NCBI GenBank assembly: GCA_017854855.1 | Contig: JAFMGZ010000001.1 | Coordinates: forward strand, 62,001-126,000 | Direction of reading: 5' to 3' | Source: Sulfitobacter sp. | GTDB lineage: Bacteria; Pseudomonadota; Alphaproteobacteria; Rhodobacterales; Rhodobacteraceae | Length of the DNA stretch: 64,000 nt | In this document: in pieces, positions 55,465 through 64,000 of the stretch | Numbering within the stretch: the stretch's first letter is position 1 | Layout of the letters: every line of letters starts with the position of its first letter | Program-made: the position numbers and the translations under genes | Notes under the pieces: model-generated | Database searches by the model: none | What the model saw: the letters and a program-made list of their open reading frames with translations, nothing else | What the model was told of the DNA's origin: nothing

Positions 55465-56336
55465 TGTTCAGCCTCCTGCTGCTTTTGCTGGTTGCGCTGG
55501 AACAGCACAATCGGAACCACAAGGATCAACAGCAAGATCACCGCCACCGCAGAGGCCACCGGCCAGTCGCGGTTGTTAAAGAACTCTTCCCACAGCACCT
55601 TGCCGATCATCAGCGTACCCGACCCCCCCAGCAGCGACGGGATCACAAATTCACCCAGCGCCGGGATGAACACCAGAAAAGACCCCGCCACGATACCGTT
55701 CCTGGACAGCGGAATGGTCACCAGCCAGAAGGCCTGTGTGCGGGTGCAGCCCAGATCCTGGGCCGCCTCATCCAGCGACGCATCGAGCCGGTCAAGAGCC
55801 GCGTAAATCGGCAGGATCATGAAGGGCAGATAGGTATAAACGATGCCGATATAGACAGCCGTCGTTGTGTTCAGAATGATCAACGGTTCTGAAATCAGCC
55901 CCAGCCAGGTCAAAAGCTGGTTCAACAGCCCTTCGTTGCTGAGGATGCCCATCCAGGCGTAGACCCGGATCAGGAATGACGTCCAGAACGGCAGGATCAC
56001 CAGCATCATCAAGGTGGCGCGCCATTCATCGGGGGCCTTGGCCATGCCATAGGCGATCGGATATCCCACCATCAGGGTCAAAACCGTCGAAATCAACGCG
56101 ATCCGAAGGGAGCTGAGGTAGGCTTTCCAGTAGAGATCATCCTCAGTCAGAAAAACGAAGTTTTCAAAGTCCAGCTCGCGGATCAGCGCGGCGATGCCAT
56201 CCTTGAGGGTCGGCGCATAGGGCGGAATCGCCAATGCAGCATCCGAGAGCGAGATTTTCAGCACGATCAGGAAGGGTGCCAGAAACAGCACCAGCAACCA
56301 GACATAGGGCACAAGGATCAGAGCGGCGCGGCGCAT
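55461..56336 (-). CDS. polyamine-type ABC transporter permease (PotH-like)
   Basis: LDEAAQDLGCTRTQAFWLVTIPLSRNGIVAGSFLVFIPALGEFVIPSLLGG. Confidence 0.9.
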   Translation of the reverse strand: MRRAALILVPYVWLLVLFLAPFLIVLKISLSDAALAIPPYAPTLKDGIAALIRELDFENFVFLTEDDLYWKAYLSSLRIALISTVLTLMVGYPIAYGMAKAPDEWRATLMMLVILPFWTSFLIRVYAWMGILSNEGLLNQLLTWLGLISEPLIILNTTTAVYIGIVYTYLPFMILPIYAALDRLDASLDEAAQDLGCTRTQAFWLVTIPLSRNGIVAGSFLVFIPALGEFVIPSLLGGSGTLMIGKVLWEEFFNNRDWPVASAVAVILLLILVVPIVLFQRNQQKQQEAEQ

Positions 56337-56436
56337 GATTAGCAGCCTTTCCGTGGTGACGTCGGAGCGAGGGGCCAGCCCCTCGCGCTCCCCGAGGTAT
56401 TTATGGCCAAAAAGAGGGGGAAGAGGTTCTGGGCCA

Positions 56437-57564
56437 TCATTGTTCCAACATGACGCCGGCAGTGGCGGTCCAGGAAATCCAAACGGGGTCTTCCCAGGTG
56501 ATATTGCGGCGCGCGATACGGCGGGTGTTGGCGGTCTGCGCCTTGATTACCTGACCACCGGGCAATGCGACGTGATAAGTCGACAGATTGCCCAGATAGG
56601 CAATGTCGAGCACCTTGCCTTGCAGCAGGTTCACGGCCCCTTCCGGCTTTTCGGACGAGATGCTGATCTTTTCTGGGCGGATGGCCAGATGGGCCTTTTG
56701 ACCTTCAGCGAATTTGGTCTGCGAGGTGGCAGTGATCGGGGGCTGGCCCTCTGCCCAGTTCAGGGCATAGCTTTCATCACCTGACGGGGTGGCGATGCCC
56801 TGGATGATATTCACATCACCGATGAAGTCGGCGACATAGACCGAATTGGGATATTCATAGATTGCCGCCGGTGTGGCCACCTGGATGATGCGGCCTTCGT
56901 CCATGACGGCCACACGGGACGCGACGGTCATCGCCTCTTCCTGATCGTGGGTCACGATGACAAAAGTGGTGCCGGTGGTTTCCTGAATGTCCATCAGTTC
57001 AAACTGTGTGTCTTGCCGCAGTTTCTTGTCCAATGCACCCAGTGGTTCATCCAGCAAAAGCAGCTTGGGGGCCTTTGCCAGCGACCGGGCGAGGGCAACA
57101 CGCTGGCGTTGGCCGCCGGAAATCTGATGGGGTTTGCGCCGGGCGAATTTTTCCAGCCGCACCAGTTTCAGCATCTCATCGACGCGGGCGTCAATCTCTG
57201 CCTTGCTCTTGCGGTCGCGTTTGAGGCCAAAGGCGATGTTTTCCCAAACGCTCAGATGCGGAAACAGGGCGTAGGACTGGAACATCATGTTCACCGCCCG
57301 CTCGTTCGGGGGAACCGGGCCGATGTCTTTGCCAGCCAATTCGATGCGGCCTTCGGTGACCGTCTCAAAGCCGGCCAACATGCGCATCATGGTCGTCTTG
57401 CCGCAGCCCGACGGGCCGAGAAGCGCGAAAAATTCCTGCGCAAAAATATCCAGTGTCAGATCGTCGATCGCGACGAAATCACCGAACCGTTTGGTTACAT
57501 TCTGAAACCGGATCAGCGGTTTTTCATTCGGATCGTCCCAGGGGGCAAAAACGGTCTGGCTCAC
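56437..57564 (-). CDS. polyamine-type ABC transporter ATP-binding protein (PotG/PotA-like)
   Basis: LLGPSGCGKTTMMRMLAGFE, ISGGQRQRVALARSLAKAPKLLLLDEPLGALDKKLR. Confidence 0.93.
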   Translation of the reverse strand: MSQTVFAPWDDPNEKPLIRFQNVTKRFGDFVAIDDLTLDIFAQEFFALLGPSGCGKTTMMRMLAGFETVTEGRIELAGKDIGPVPPNERAVNMMFQSYALFPHLSVWENIAFGLKRDRKSKAEIDARVDEMLKLVRLEKFARRKPHQISGGQRQRVALARSLAKAPKLLLLDEPLGALDKKLRQDTQFELMDIQETTGTTFVIVTHDQEEAMTVASRVAVMDEGRIIQVATPAAIYEYPNSVYVADFIGDVNIIQGIATPSGDESYALNWAEGQPPITATSQTKFAEGQKAHLAIRPEKISISSEKPEGAVNLLQGKVLDIAYLGNLSTYHVALPGGQVIKAQTANTRRIARRNITWEDPVWISWTATAGVMLEQ

Positions 57565-57592
57565 GAAAGGATATCCCTTTGATTGTCGGGAG

Positions 57593-57631
57593 AGAGAAAA
57601 AGAAGGGCGCGGTCAGCTATGACCGCGCCCT
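57593..57631 (-). terminator. strong intrinsic terminator between the substrate-binding and ATPase genes
   Basis: Perfect 12-bp stem AGGGCGCGGTCA (57604-57615) / TGACCGCGCCCT (57620-57631), 4-nt loop; on - followed by TCTTTTTCTCTCTC. Confidence 0.85.
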
Positions 57632-57640
57632 CATTTGGAT

Positions 57641-58726
57641 TTATGTACCTGATTTGATCTTTGTCCACATGCGGGTCACGCCGCGCTGCACCTTTGGATC
57701 GTAAGGTGATGTGGTGTAGAGATTTTCAAGCGTTGCCGCGTCAGGATAGATCGCTGTGTCGCCGATCACATCTTCGACGAGGAACTCCTGCGATGCCTTG
57801 TTGCCGTTGGCGTAGTAGACATAGTTCGACGCCGCCGCCATGTTCTGTGCATCCATGATGAAATTCAGGAACTTATGGGCCGCAGCCGGGTTGGGCGCAT
57901 CAACCGGGATCGCCATGTTGTCAAACCACATCAATGCACCCTCTTTGGGAGCGTAATAAGCGATTTCCACACCATTGTCGGCCTCTGCCGCGCGGTCACG
58001 CGCCTGCAGGATATCGCCGGACCAGCCAACAGCCACGCAGATGTCACCATTGGCAAGCGCATTGATGTATTCCGAGCTGTGGAATTTCTGCACGAAGGGT
58101 GCAATGGCGGTCAAGACAGGCTCTACCTTGCCGATGACGTCCAGATCCTGGCTGTCGGGGTCTTCACCGATATAGGCCAGGGCCGCCGGAATGATCTCTG
58201 CCGGGGCATCGAGGAAATGCACGCCGCAGCCTTGCAGTTTCTCCATGTTCGCCGGATCAAACACCAGTGCCAGAGAATCCATCGGCGCGTCATCGCCCAG
58301 CAGTTCTTTGACCTTGCCGACGTTCACACCGATACCTGTGGTGCCCCACATGTAGTTGATCGCATATTCCCCGGTGGGATCATATTTCATCAGGCGGTTT
58401 TCGATCACGTCCCACATGTTCGCGATATTCGGCAGCTGGGCCTTGTCGAGCTTTTGGAAAGCGCCGGCTGTGATCTGACGCTGCAGGAATGTCCCTGACG
58501 GCACAACAACGTCATATCCGGACCCACCAGCCAGCAGCTTGGTCTCAAGCAATTCGTTGCTGTCGAAAACGTCATAGATCAGGTCGATGCCGGTTTCTGC
58601 CTCGAACTTTTCCAACAATGATTCGTCGATATAGTCGGACCAGTTGTAGACGCGCACCTCTTCGGCAACAGCGGCACCGGCCATCAAGGCAGCAGCGGCA
58701 ACGCCGCCCAAAATACGATACTTCAT
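57641..58726 (-). CDS. polyamine ABC transporter substrate-binding protein (PotF-like)
   Basis: Signal peptide; EEVRVYNWSDYIDESLLEKFEAETGIDLIYDVFDSNELLETKLLAGGSGYDVVVPS. Confidence 0.93.
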   Translation of the reverse strand: MKYRILGGVAAAALMAGAAVAEEVRVYNWSDYIDESLLEKFEAETGIDLIYDVFDSNELLETKLLAGGSGYDVVVPSGTFLQRQITAGAFQKLDKAQLPNIANMWDVIENRLMKYDPTGEYAINYMWGTTGIGVNVGKVKELLGDDAPMDSLALVFDPANMEKLQGCGVHFLDAPAEIIPAALAYIGEDPDSQDLDVIGKVEPVLTAIAPFVQKFHSSEYINALANGDICVAVGWSGDILQARDRAAEADNGVEIAYYAPKEGALMWFDNMAIPVDAPNPAAAHKFLNFIMDAQNMAAASNYVYYANGNKASQEFLVEDVIGDTAIYPDAATLENLYTTSPYDPKVQRGVTRMWTKIKSGT

Positions 58727-58763
58727 GTCTTACTCCCATTAGAGAACCGGGTTTATCCCGGCA

Positions 58764-58780
58764 TTGGATCAATTTGATCA
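58764..58780. promoter_or_regulatory. candidate operator site 1 (TTGGATCAATTTGATCA)
   Basis: Near-identical to site 2 at 59586-59601; between divergent potF-like and GntR genes. Confidence 0.5.
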
Positions 58781-58872
58781 AGTTTTGCGTCTTGCGGCAA
58801 GATGCTTTATGCATTCACTCAGGACGCAGAGGCGCAGGCTGCGTCACTATGACCAATAAATAGGCGACCGTC

Positions 58873-59574
58873 ATGAGCATTGAAGTAACGCCCCAGACCA
58901 ATCCGTTTACGCCAAGCGATGCTGCCAAGGTGCCCGCGCATCAACTGGTCTATGAAAAACTGCGGGCCATGATCCTGTTTGGCGATCTGGCACCGGGTCA
59001 GCCCGTGACCATCCAGGGGCTGACCGACCAATTGGATGCCGGCATGACACCCGTCAGAGAAGCCCTGCGCCGCCTGATCGCCGAAGGTGCCCTGACCCAT
59101 CAGGGCAATCGCCGGGTCAGCGTGCCGATTCTGACACCCGATTGCGCGGATGAGCTTGGTTTCATGAGAAAAACGCTTGAGCCAGAACTGGCGCGCCGTG
59201 CCGCGTTGCGCATGGACAAGGCCGTTCTCAAGGCGCTTCAGGCCTGTGATGACGACCTGAACCGCGCCATCGCGCAGGGGGATGTCGGCGGGTATCTGAC
59301 CCATAACTATCGCTTTCATGCCCTGATCAACGAAACTGCGGATGCGCCCATCATGGCCGCCACCGTGGACCGTTTATGGCTGCGCTTCGGGCCCTCTCTG
59401 CGGGTTGTGTGCGGCCGGTTTGGCACCAGCAACCTGCCGGACAAACACAAGGACCTGCTGGACGCTTTTGCCACCCGCGACGCGAAAGCCGCGGCAGCTG
59501 CCATGCAAGAGGACGTTTTGCAGGGTACGCAACAGATTGAAACGGCATTGCTTGATGGCACCGTCGCAATCTGA
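58873..59574 (+). CDS. GntR family (FCD-type) transcriptional regulator
   Basis: HQLVYEKLRAMILFGDLAPGQPVTIQGLTDQLDAGMTPVREALRRLIAEGALTHQGNRRVSV. Confidence 0.92.
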   Translation: MSIEVTPQTNPFTPSDAAKVPAHQLVYEKLRAMILFGDLAPGQPVTIQGLTDQLDAGMTPVREALRRLIAEGALTHQGNRRVSVPILTPDCADELGFMRKTLEPELARRAALRMDKAVLKALQACDDDLNRAIAQGDVGGYLTHNYRFHALINETADAPIMAATVDRLWLRFGPSLRVVCGRFGTSNLPDKHKDLLDAFATRDAKAAAAAMQEDVLQGTQQIETALLDGTVAI

Positions 59575-59585
59575 TTCGATTGACT

Positions 59586-59601
59586 TTGGATAATTTGATC
59601 A
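59586..59601. promoter_or_regulatory. candidate operator site 2 (TTGGATAATTTGATCA)
   Basis: Matches site 1 except for one deleted base; directly upstream of the aminotransferase. Confidence 0.5.
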
Positions 59602-59644
59602 TATTCTGCCCAAAACTTTTCCCCTCTCGAGTAGGTCCAGAATC

Positions 59645-61042
59645 ATGCCGACAATCACCAATCATTTGCCCACCGCAGAGCTGCAGGCGCTGGATGCTGC
59701 CCATCACATGCACCCGTTCACCACCGGCAATGATCTGAACGCAAAAGGTGCCCGTGTGATTACCCGGGCCAAAGGGGTCTATTTGACCGACAGCGACGGG
59801 AACGAAATCCTGGATGCCATGGCGGGTCTGTGGTGTGTGAACCTTGGCTATGGCCGCCCCGAGATGGGCCAGGTCGCGGCCCGCCAGATGGATGAGCTGC
59901 CTTTCTACAATACCTTCTTTCAGACAACCCATGTGCCCGTGATCGCGCTGTCGGCCGAGCTGGCCAAACTGGCCCCCGGCAACCTGAACCACATCTTCTA
60001 CGCTGGCTCCGGCTCTGAGGCGAATGACACGAACCTGCGGATGGTCCGCACCTATTGGGCCGAAAAGGGCGAACCACAAAAAAGCCATGTCATCAGCCGC
60101 AAGAATGCCTATCACGGGTCTTCCGTCGGGTCAGGGTCGCTTGGCGGCATGGCCTATATGCACGCCCAGGGCGGCATGCCGATCCCCGGCATCCACCACA
60201 TCGGCCAGCCCGATTGGTGGTCAGAAGGCGGCGATCATACGCCCGAGGCATTCGGCCTTGCCCGCGCCCAGGAATTGGAAGCCAAGATCCTTGAGTTGGG
60301 CGAACAGAATGTCGCGGCCTTTATCGCAGAGCCCGTTCAGGGGGCCGGCGGGGTCATCATTCCGCCCGCAACCTATTGGCCCGAAATTCAGCGTATCTGC
60401 AAGAAATACAACGTTCTGCTGATCGCGGACGAGGTGATCTGCGGCTTTGGCCGGACGGGCAACTGGTTTGGCTCTCAGACAATGGGCATCACACCCGACA
60501 TTATGACCATCGCCAAGGGGCTGTCATCGGGCTATGCGCCTATCGGCGGCTCGATTGTGTCGGATGAGATTGCCGAGGTGATCAACGCCTGCGAATTCAA
60601 CCATGGCTACACCTATTCCGGCCACCCGGTCTGTGCCGCCGTCGCACTTGAGAACCTGCGGATCATGCAGGAAGAAGACATCCTTTCCCATGTCCGCAAC
60701 GTGGCCATTCCCGCGCTGCATGCGGCGCTGGCGGATCTTGGGGAACATCCTTTGGTGGGTGGTGTGAACAAATCAGGCATGATGGCATCGCTGCCCCTGA
60801 CCCCCCACAAGGAAAGCCGTGCCAAATTCGCAGGCGACAGCGGGACCGTCGGCTATATGTGCCGTGAACATTGCTTTGCCAATAATCTGGTGATGCGCCA
60901 TGTGGGTGACCGGATGATCATTTCGCCACCGCTGGTCATCACCCCAGAAGAGATCGAAGTCTTTGCAAAGCGCGCCAAGACAGCGCTGGATGCGACCTAC
61001 AAAGACCTCAAGGACAAGGACATGCTCAAAGCGGCATCCTGA
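59645..61042 (+). CDS. class III aminotransferase, putative putrescine/polyamine:pyruvate aminotransferase (SpuC-like)
   Basis: MHPFTTGNDLNAKGARVITRAKGVYLTDSDGNEILDAMAGLWCVNLGYGRPEM...LLIADEVICGFGRTGNWFGSQTMGITPDIMTIAKGLSSGYAPIG. Confidence 0.92.
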   Translation: MPTITNHLPTAELQALDAAHHMHPFTTGNDLNAKGARVITRAKGVYLTDSDGNEILDAMAGLWCVNLGYGRPEMGQVAARQMDELPFYNTFFQTTHVPVIALSAELAKLAPGNLNHIFYAGSGSEANDTNLRMVRTYWAEKGEPQKSHVISRKNAYHGSSVGSGSLGGMAYMHAQGGMPIPGIHHIGQPDWWSEGGDHTPEAFGLARAQELEAKILELGEQNVAAFIAEPVQGAGGVIIPPATYWPEIQRICKKYNVLLIADEVICGFGRTGNWFGSQTMGITPDIMTIAKGLSSGYAPIGGSIVSDEIAEVINACEFNHGYTYSGHPVCAAVALENLRIMQEEDILSHVRNVAIPALHAALADLGEHPLVGGVNKSGMMASLPLTPHKESRAKFAGDSGTVGYMCREHCFANNLVMRHVGDRMIISPPLVITPEEIEVFAKRAKTALDATYKDLKDKDMLKAAS

Positions 61043-61099
61043 TCTGCGAACCCATGATCACAGCGGTCGGACATTCAGGTTCGGCCGCTTGAAAATCCC

Positions 61100-62368
61100 T
61101 CATAAATTCCGCAACTTTTCCAGCACTTGCAGCGACGGATAGCCATCAGGCAACATCCCTTGTGACTGTTGAAACCGTCGGACTGCGTTGATCGTCAGCG
61201 GACCCATTTTGGCGTCAATCTTGACCGTATCAAACCCTGCGGCCGTCAGCCGTTCCTGCAACTCGATCCGCTCCTCCTTGCTCAGCGCGCGCAACCGGCG
61301 CGGCCAGTCATGTTTGATCGCGGCACCGCCAGAGATCCGGTCGCTCAGGTGGCCCACTCCGATGACATAGGCATCGGCGGAATTATACTTCTCGATCACC
61401 GCGAAATTGGAAAAGATCATGAACGCGGCCCCCTCTGCCCCGCCTGGCAACAGGATGGACGCCACACCATGCGCATCGTCAAATGCACCGTTGACCGGGG
61501 TCACACCCGCCTTGGCCCAATGACTGGGCAGATGCCGCACCTCGCGGTCGGCAACGGTATGGTCAAACCCCTCAGGCAGATTGACCTCAACACCCCAGGG
61601 CTGCCCCTGGGTCCAGCCGAAATGCTTTAGATACGCCCCGGTAGAGGCAAGGGCATCTGTCGGATCGTCCGCCCAGATGTTGCGTTTGCCATCGCCGTCA
61701 AAATCAACCGCATGGGCCTGAAAGGAAGAAGGCATGAACTGTGTATGCCCCATCGCCCCCGCCCAACTGCCCTGCATCCGCGCGGGCGTGACATCACCGT
61801 TTTGCAAAATGCGCAGCGCATGCACCAGCTCCGCCTCAAAAAAGGCGGTGCGCCTTGCGTCATAGGCCAGCGTGGTCAGCCCGTTGATCACCGGCTCTGA
61901 ACCGCGAAAGGTGCCATAGGCGCTTTCCAGTCCCCAGATCGCGACAATCACCTCTTTTTCAACGCCGAATTGTGCCTCTATCCGGTTCAGGGTCGGCGTC
62001 CATTTGGCCAGCGCAGCCTGGCCATTCTGGATTCGCAGGTCAGACACGGCAGTGTCCAGATAATCCCAAATCGTCTTGGTAAACTCAGCCTGATTGCGAT
62101 CCCGTTTGATGATGGCCGCATCGTAACTGGCCCCCTTCATCGCGGTATCAAAAGTCGTGGCACTGATCCCTTGGCTCAGGGCGCGGGCGCGAAATTCCTC
62201 GACCCAATTGGCCAATCCCTGCGCTGTCGTCGTATCCGGGTTGGATGCCAGAACAACCGCGCCGCTGCGCTCTGCCGGTCTGGTTGAGGTGATCGGGCTA
62301 TTTGCCCAAACCAACGTGGACATGGCGCATAGCATTGTTGCACCGACCAACATAAGACGTCTTTTCAT
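61100..62368 (-). CDS. lytic murein transglycosylase with C-terminal peptidoglycan-binding domain
   Basis: EVIVAIWGLESAYGTFRGSEPVINGLTTLAYDARRTAFFEAELV...GSWAGAMGHTQFMPSSFQAHAVDFDGDGKRNIW; C-term MGPLTINAVRRFQQSQG. Confidence 0.93.
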   Translation of the reverse strand: MKRRLMLVGATMLCAMSTLVWANSPITSTRPAERSGAVVLASNPDTTTAQGLANWVEEFRARALSQGISATTFDTAMKGASYDAAIIKRDRNQAEFTKTIWDYLDTAVSDLRIQNGQAALAKWTPTLNRIEAQFGVEKEVIVAIWGLESAYGTFRGSEPVINGLTTLAYDARRTAFFEAELVHALRILQNGDVTPARMQGSWAGAMGHTQFMPSSFQAHAVDFDGDGKRNIWADDPTDALASTGAYLKHFGWTQGQPWGVEVNLPEGFDHTVADREVRHLPSHWAKAGVTPVNGAFDDAHGVASILLPGGAEGAAFMIFSNFAVIEKYNSADAYVIGVGHLSDRISGGAAIKHDWPRRLRALSKEERIELQERLTAAGFDTVKIDAKMGPLTINAVRRFQQSQGMLPDGYPSLQVLEKLRNL

Positions 62369-62513
62369 GATCTACCCGCCTGCCTGCCCGGTTGCGTGTC
62401 CGGTTGCATTACTACCCTGCCACGATCCTAGCGCGTTCATGGACACCGCAAAAGCCCTGTGTCTGGAGACGCGCGGCCTTTCGCGCGTCCAGGCCATGCA
62501 GCAGGCCCGAACC

Positions 62514-64000
62514 TCAGCGCCGCGTCCGCGAAACTTTGCGCTTGATCTTGTCCTTCTTCATCTTGGCCTTGGCCCCTTTCCGGCGGGGGCTGCGGCCCGC
62601 AGGTGATCTGCTGCCTTGGCTGATTTTCTGATCCTCAAGCTCCAGCAGCTCCAACAAGATACCACCGGTCACCGGCACCGCCTCTGACAGGCGCACCTTG
62701 ACCCGGTGACCCAGGCTGATGACCATGCCGGTATCCGCGCCCATCAAGGTTTGCGTATCGGCGTCATGGTGGAAATATTCCCGCCCCAATGCGCGCATTG
62801 GCAGCAGACCGTCGGCACCGGTTTCATCCAGTTTCACAAAGACACCAAAACGGGCGATCCCGCTGATCCGCCCGGTAAATTCATTGCCCACACGCTCTGA
62901 CAGATAGGCAGCCAGATACCGGTCCGTGGTGTCCCGCTCAGCCATCATCGACCGGCGTTCGGTATCAGAGATATGCGCACCTGTCTGTTCAAGCGTCTCA
63001 AAGTCTTCGGGGCGCAGACCATCCTTGCCCCAACCATGGGCCGTGATCAGCGCGCGATGCACGATCAGATCCGCGTAGCGGCGAATAGGAGAGGTGAAAT
63101 GCGCATAAGACAATAGCGCCAGACCAAAGTGACCCAGATGCGCCGGTCCGTAATAGGCCTGCGTCATGGATCGCAAGGTCGACAGGTTGATGAGCTCGGC
63201 CTCATCGGTCCCCGCCGCGTCGTTCAGCAGTTTGTTCAGATGCGAGGTCTGCAAGACCTGCCCCTTTGCCAGCGTAAATCCTGCGGCCTGTGCGGTCTCG
63301 CGCAGGCTTTCCAGCTTGGCTGGGGTCGGCTCTTCGTGGATGCGGAACAGCAGCGGGATTTTCTTTTCCAACAGCGTTTCGGCAGCGGCCACATTGGCCA
63401 GCACCATGAATTCTTCGATCAGCCTATGGGCGTCCAGACGTTCCTTGAAGTTGATGGATTTGACCTTGCCATCCTCTGACAGTTCCACGCGCCGTTCCGG
63501 CAGATCCAGATCCAGCGGCTGTCGCACGGCCCGGGCCGCTTTCAACGCGGCATAGGCTGCATAAAGAGGCTTCAAAACAGGCTCTAACAAGGGGCCTGTG
63601 CGGTCATTGGGACTGCCATCAATGGCATCCTGGACCTCTTCGTAATACAGGGACGCAGGCGAACGCATCAGCCCGCGATGAAAGCTGTGGGACAGTTTCT
63701 TGCCCTTGGCATCCAGCACCATACGCACCGCGATACAGGCGCGCGGCACCCCTTCGTGCAGCGAACACAGATCGCCCGACAGACGGTCCGGCAGCATCGG
63801 CACCACGCGGTCCGGGAAATAGGTTGAATTGCCCCGCTTGCGCGCCTCGCGGTCCAGCGCCGAACCCGGCGTGACATAGGCCGCCACATCCGCAATCGCG
63901 ACCCAGACGACATGGCCGCCTTCGTTCTTGGGGTCTTCGTCGGCATGGGCATAGCAGGCATCATCATGATCGCGCGCATCCGACGGGTCGATGGTGATCA
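62514..64000 (-). CDS. rnr: ribonuclease R, C-terminal part (runs off the window end)
   Basis: TIDPSDARDHDDACYAHADED...VVWVAIADVAAYVTPGSALDREARKRGNSTYFPDRVVPMLPDRLSGDLCSLHEG; S1 domain and Lys/Arg-rich tail. Confidence 0.95.
   Translation of the reverse strand, partial: ITIDPSDARDHDDACYAHADEDPKNEGGHVVWVAIADVAAYVTPGSALDREARKRGNSTYFPDRVVPMLPDRLSGDLCSLHEGVPRACIAVRMVLDAKGKKLSHSFHRGLMRSPASLYYEEVQDAIDGSPNDRTGPLLEPVLKPLYAAYAALKAARAVRQPLDLDLPERRVELSEDGKVKSINFKERLDAHRLIEEFMVLANVAAAETLLEKKIPLLFRIHEEPTPAKLESLRETAQAAGFTLAKGQVLQTSHLNKLLNDAAGTDEAELINLSTLRSMTQAYYGPAHLGHFGLALLSYAHFTSPIRRYADLIVHRALITAHGWGKDGLRPEDFETLEQTGAHISDTERRSMMAERDTTDRYLAAYLSERVGNEFTGRISGIARFGVFVKLDETGADGLLPMRALGREYFHHDADTQTLMGADTGMVISLGHRVKVRLSEAVPVTGGILLELLELEDQKISQGSRSPAGRSPRRKGAKAKMKKDKIKRKVSRTRR

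Noticed and set aside
61060-61091. Hairpin AGCGGTC...GGCCGCT after the aminotransferase as an intrinsic terminator
   Set aside because: Long loop and no U tract; too weak to call.

Overview
This looks like a roughly 60% GC alphaproteobacterial chromosome segment, most likely Rhodobacteraceae/Roseobacter-type, judged from gene content and gene order. It is densely coding. Main blocks, left to right: (1) hydroxypyruvate isomerase fragment and DUF1285; (2) MoxR / DUF58 / DUF4159 / glutamine-amidotransferase-like operon; (3) RcnA-like Ni/Co exporter and DUF1007; (4) pbpC and a giant alpha-2-macroglobulin; (5) hybrid histidine kinase, yaaA, recQ, yggT, BLUF protein, MFS, mepA, phytase-like esterase, yhhQ; (6) a small RNA/sORF locus followed by arfB; (7) a large aerobic cobalamin cluster (cobF to cobN/cobW, DUF1636 x2, cbtA/cbtB) led by a cobalamin riboswitch; (8) NAD salvage genes pncB/pncA around a membrane NYN-domain protein, then trhO and MFS; (9) a partial flagellar block (flgN-like, flgJ-like, fliK, flgD) next to a truncated motB N-terminus; (10) a polyamine uptake/catabolism block; (11) a lytic transglycosylase and the 3' part of rnr. 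I saw no rRNA, tRNA, CRISPR array or transposase. The observations I rate highest are the short transcript-like locus at about 27.15-27.38 kb (13-nt perfect Shine-Dalgarno, tiny ORFs, alternative pairings, terminator-like hairpin), the motB truncation scar at about 50.1 kb, and a candidate shared operator in the polyamine block. All calls come from reading the sequence and the supplied ORF track; no database search was run.
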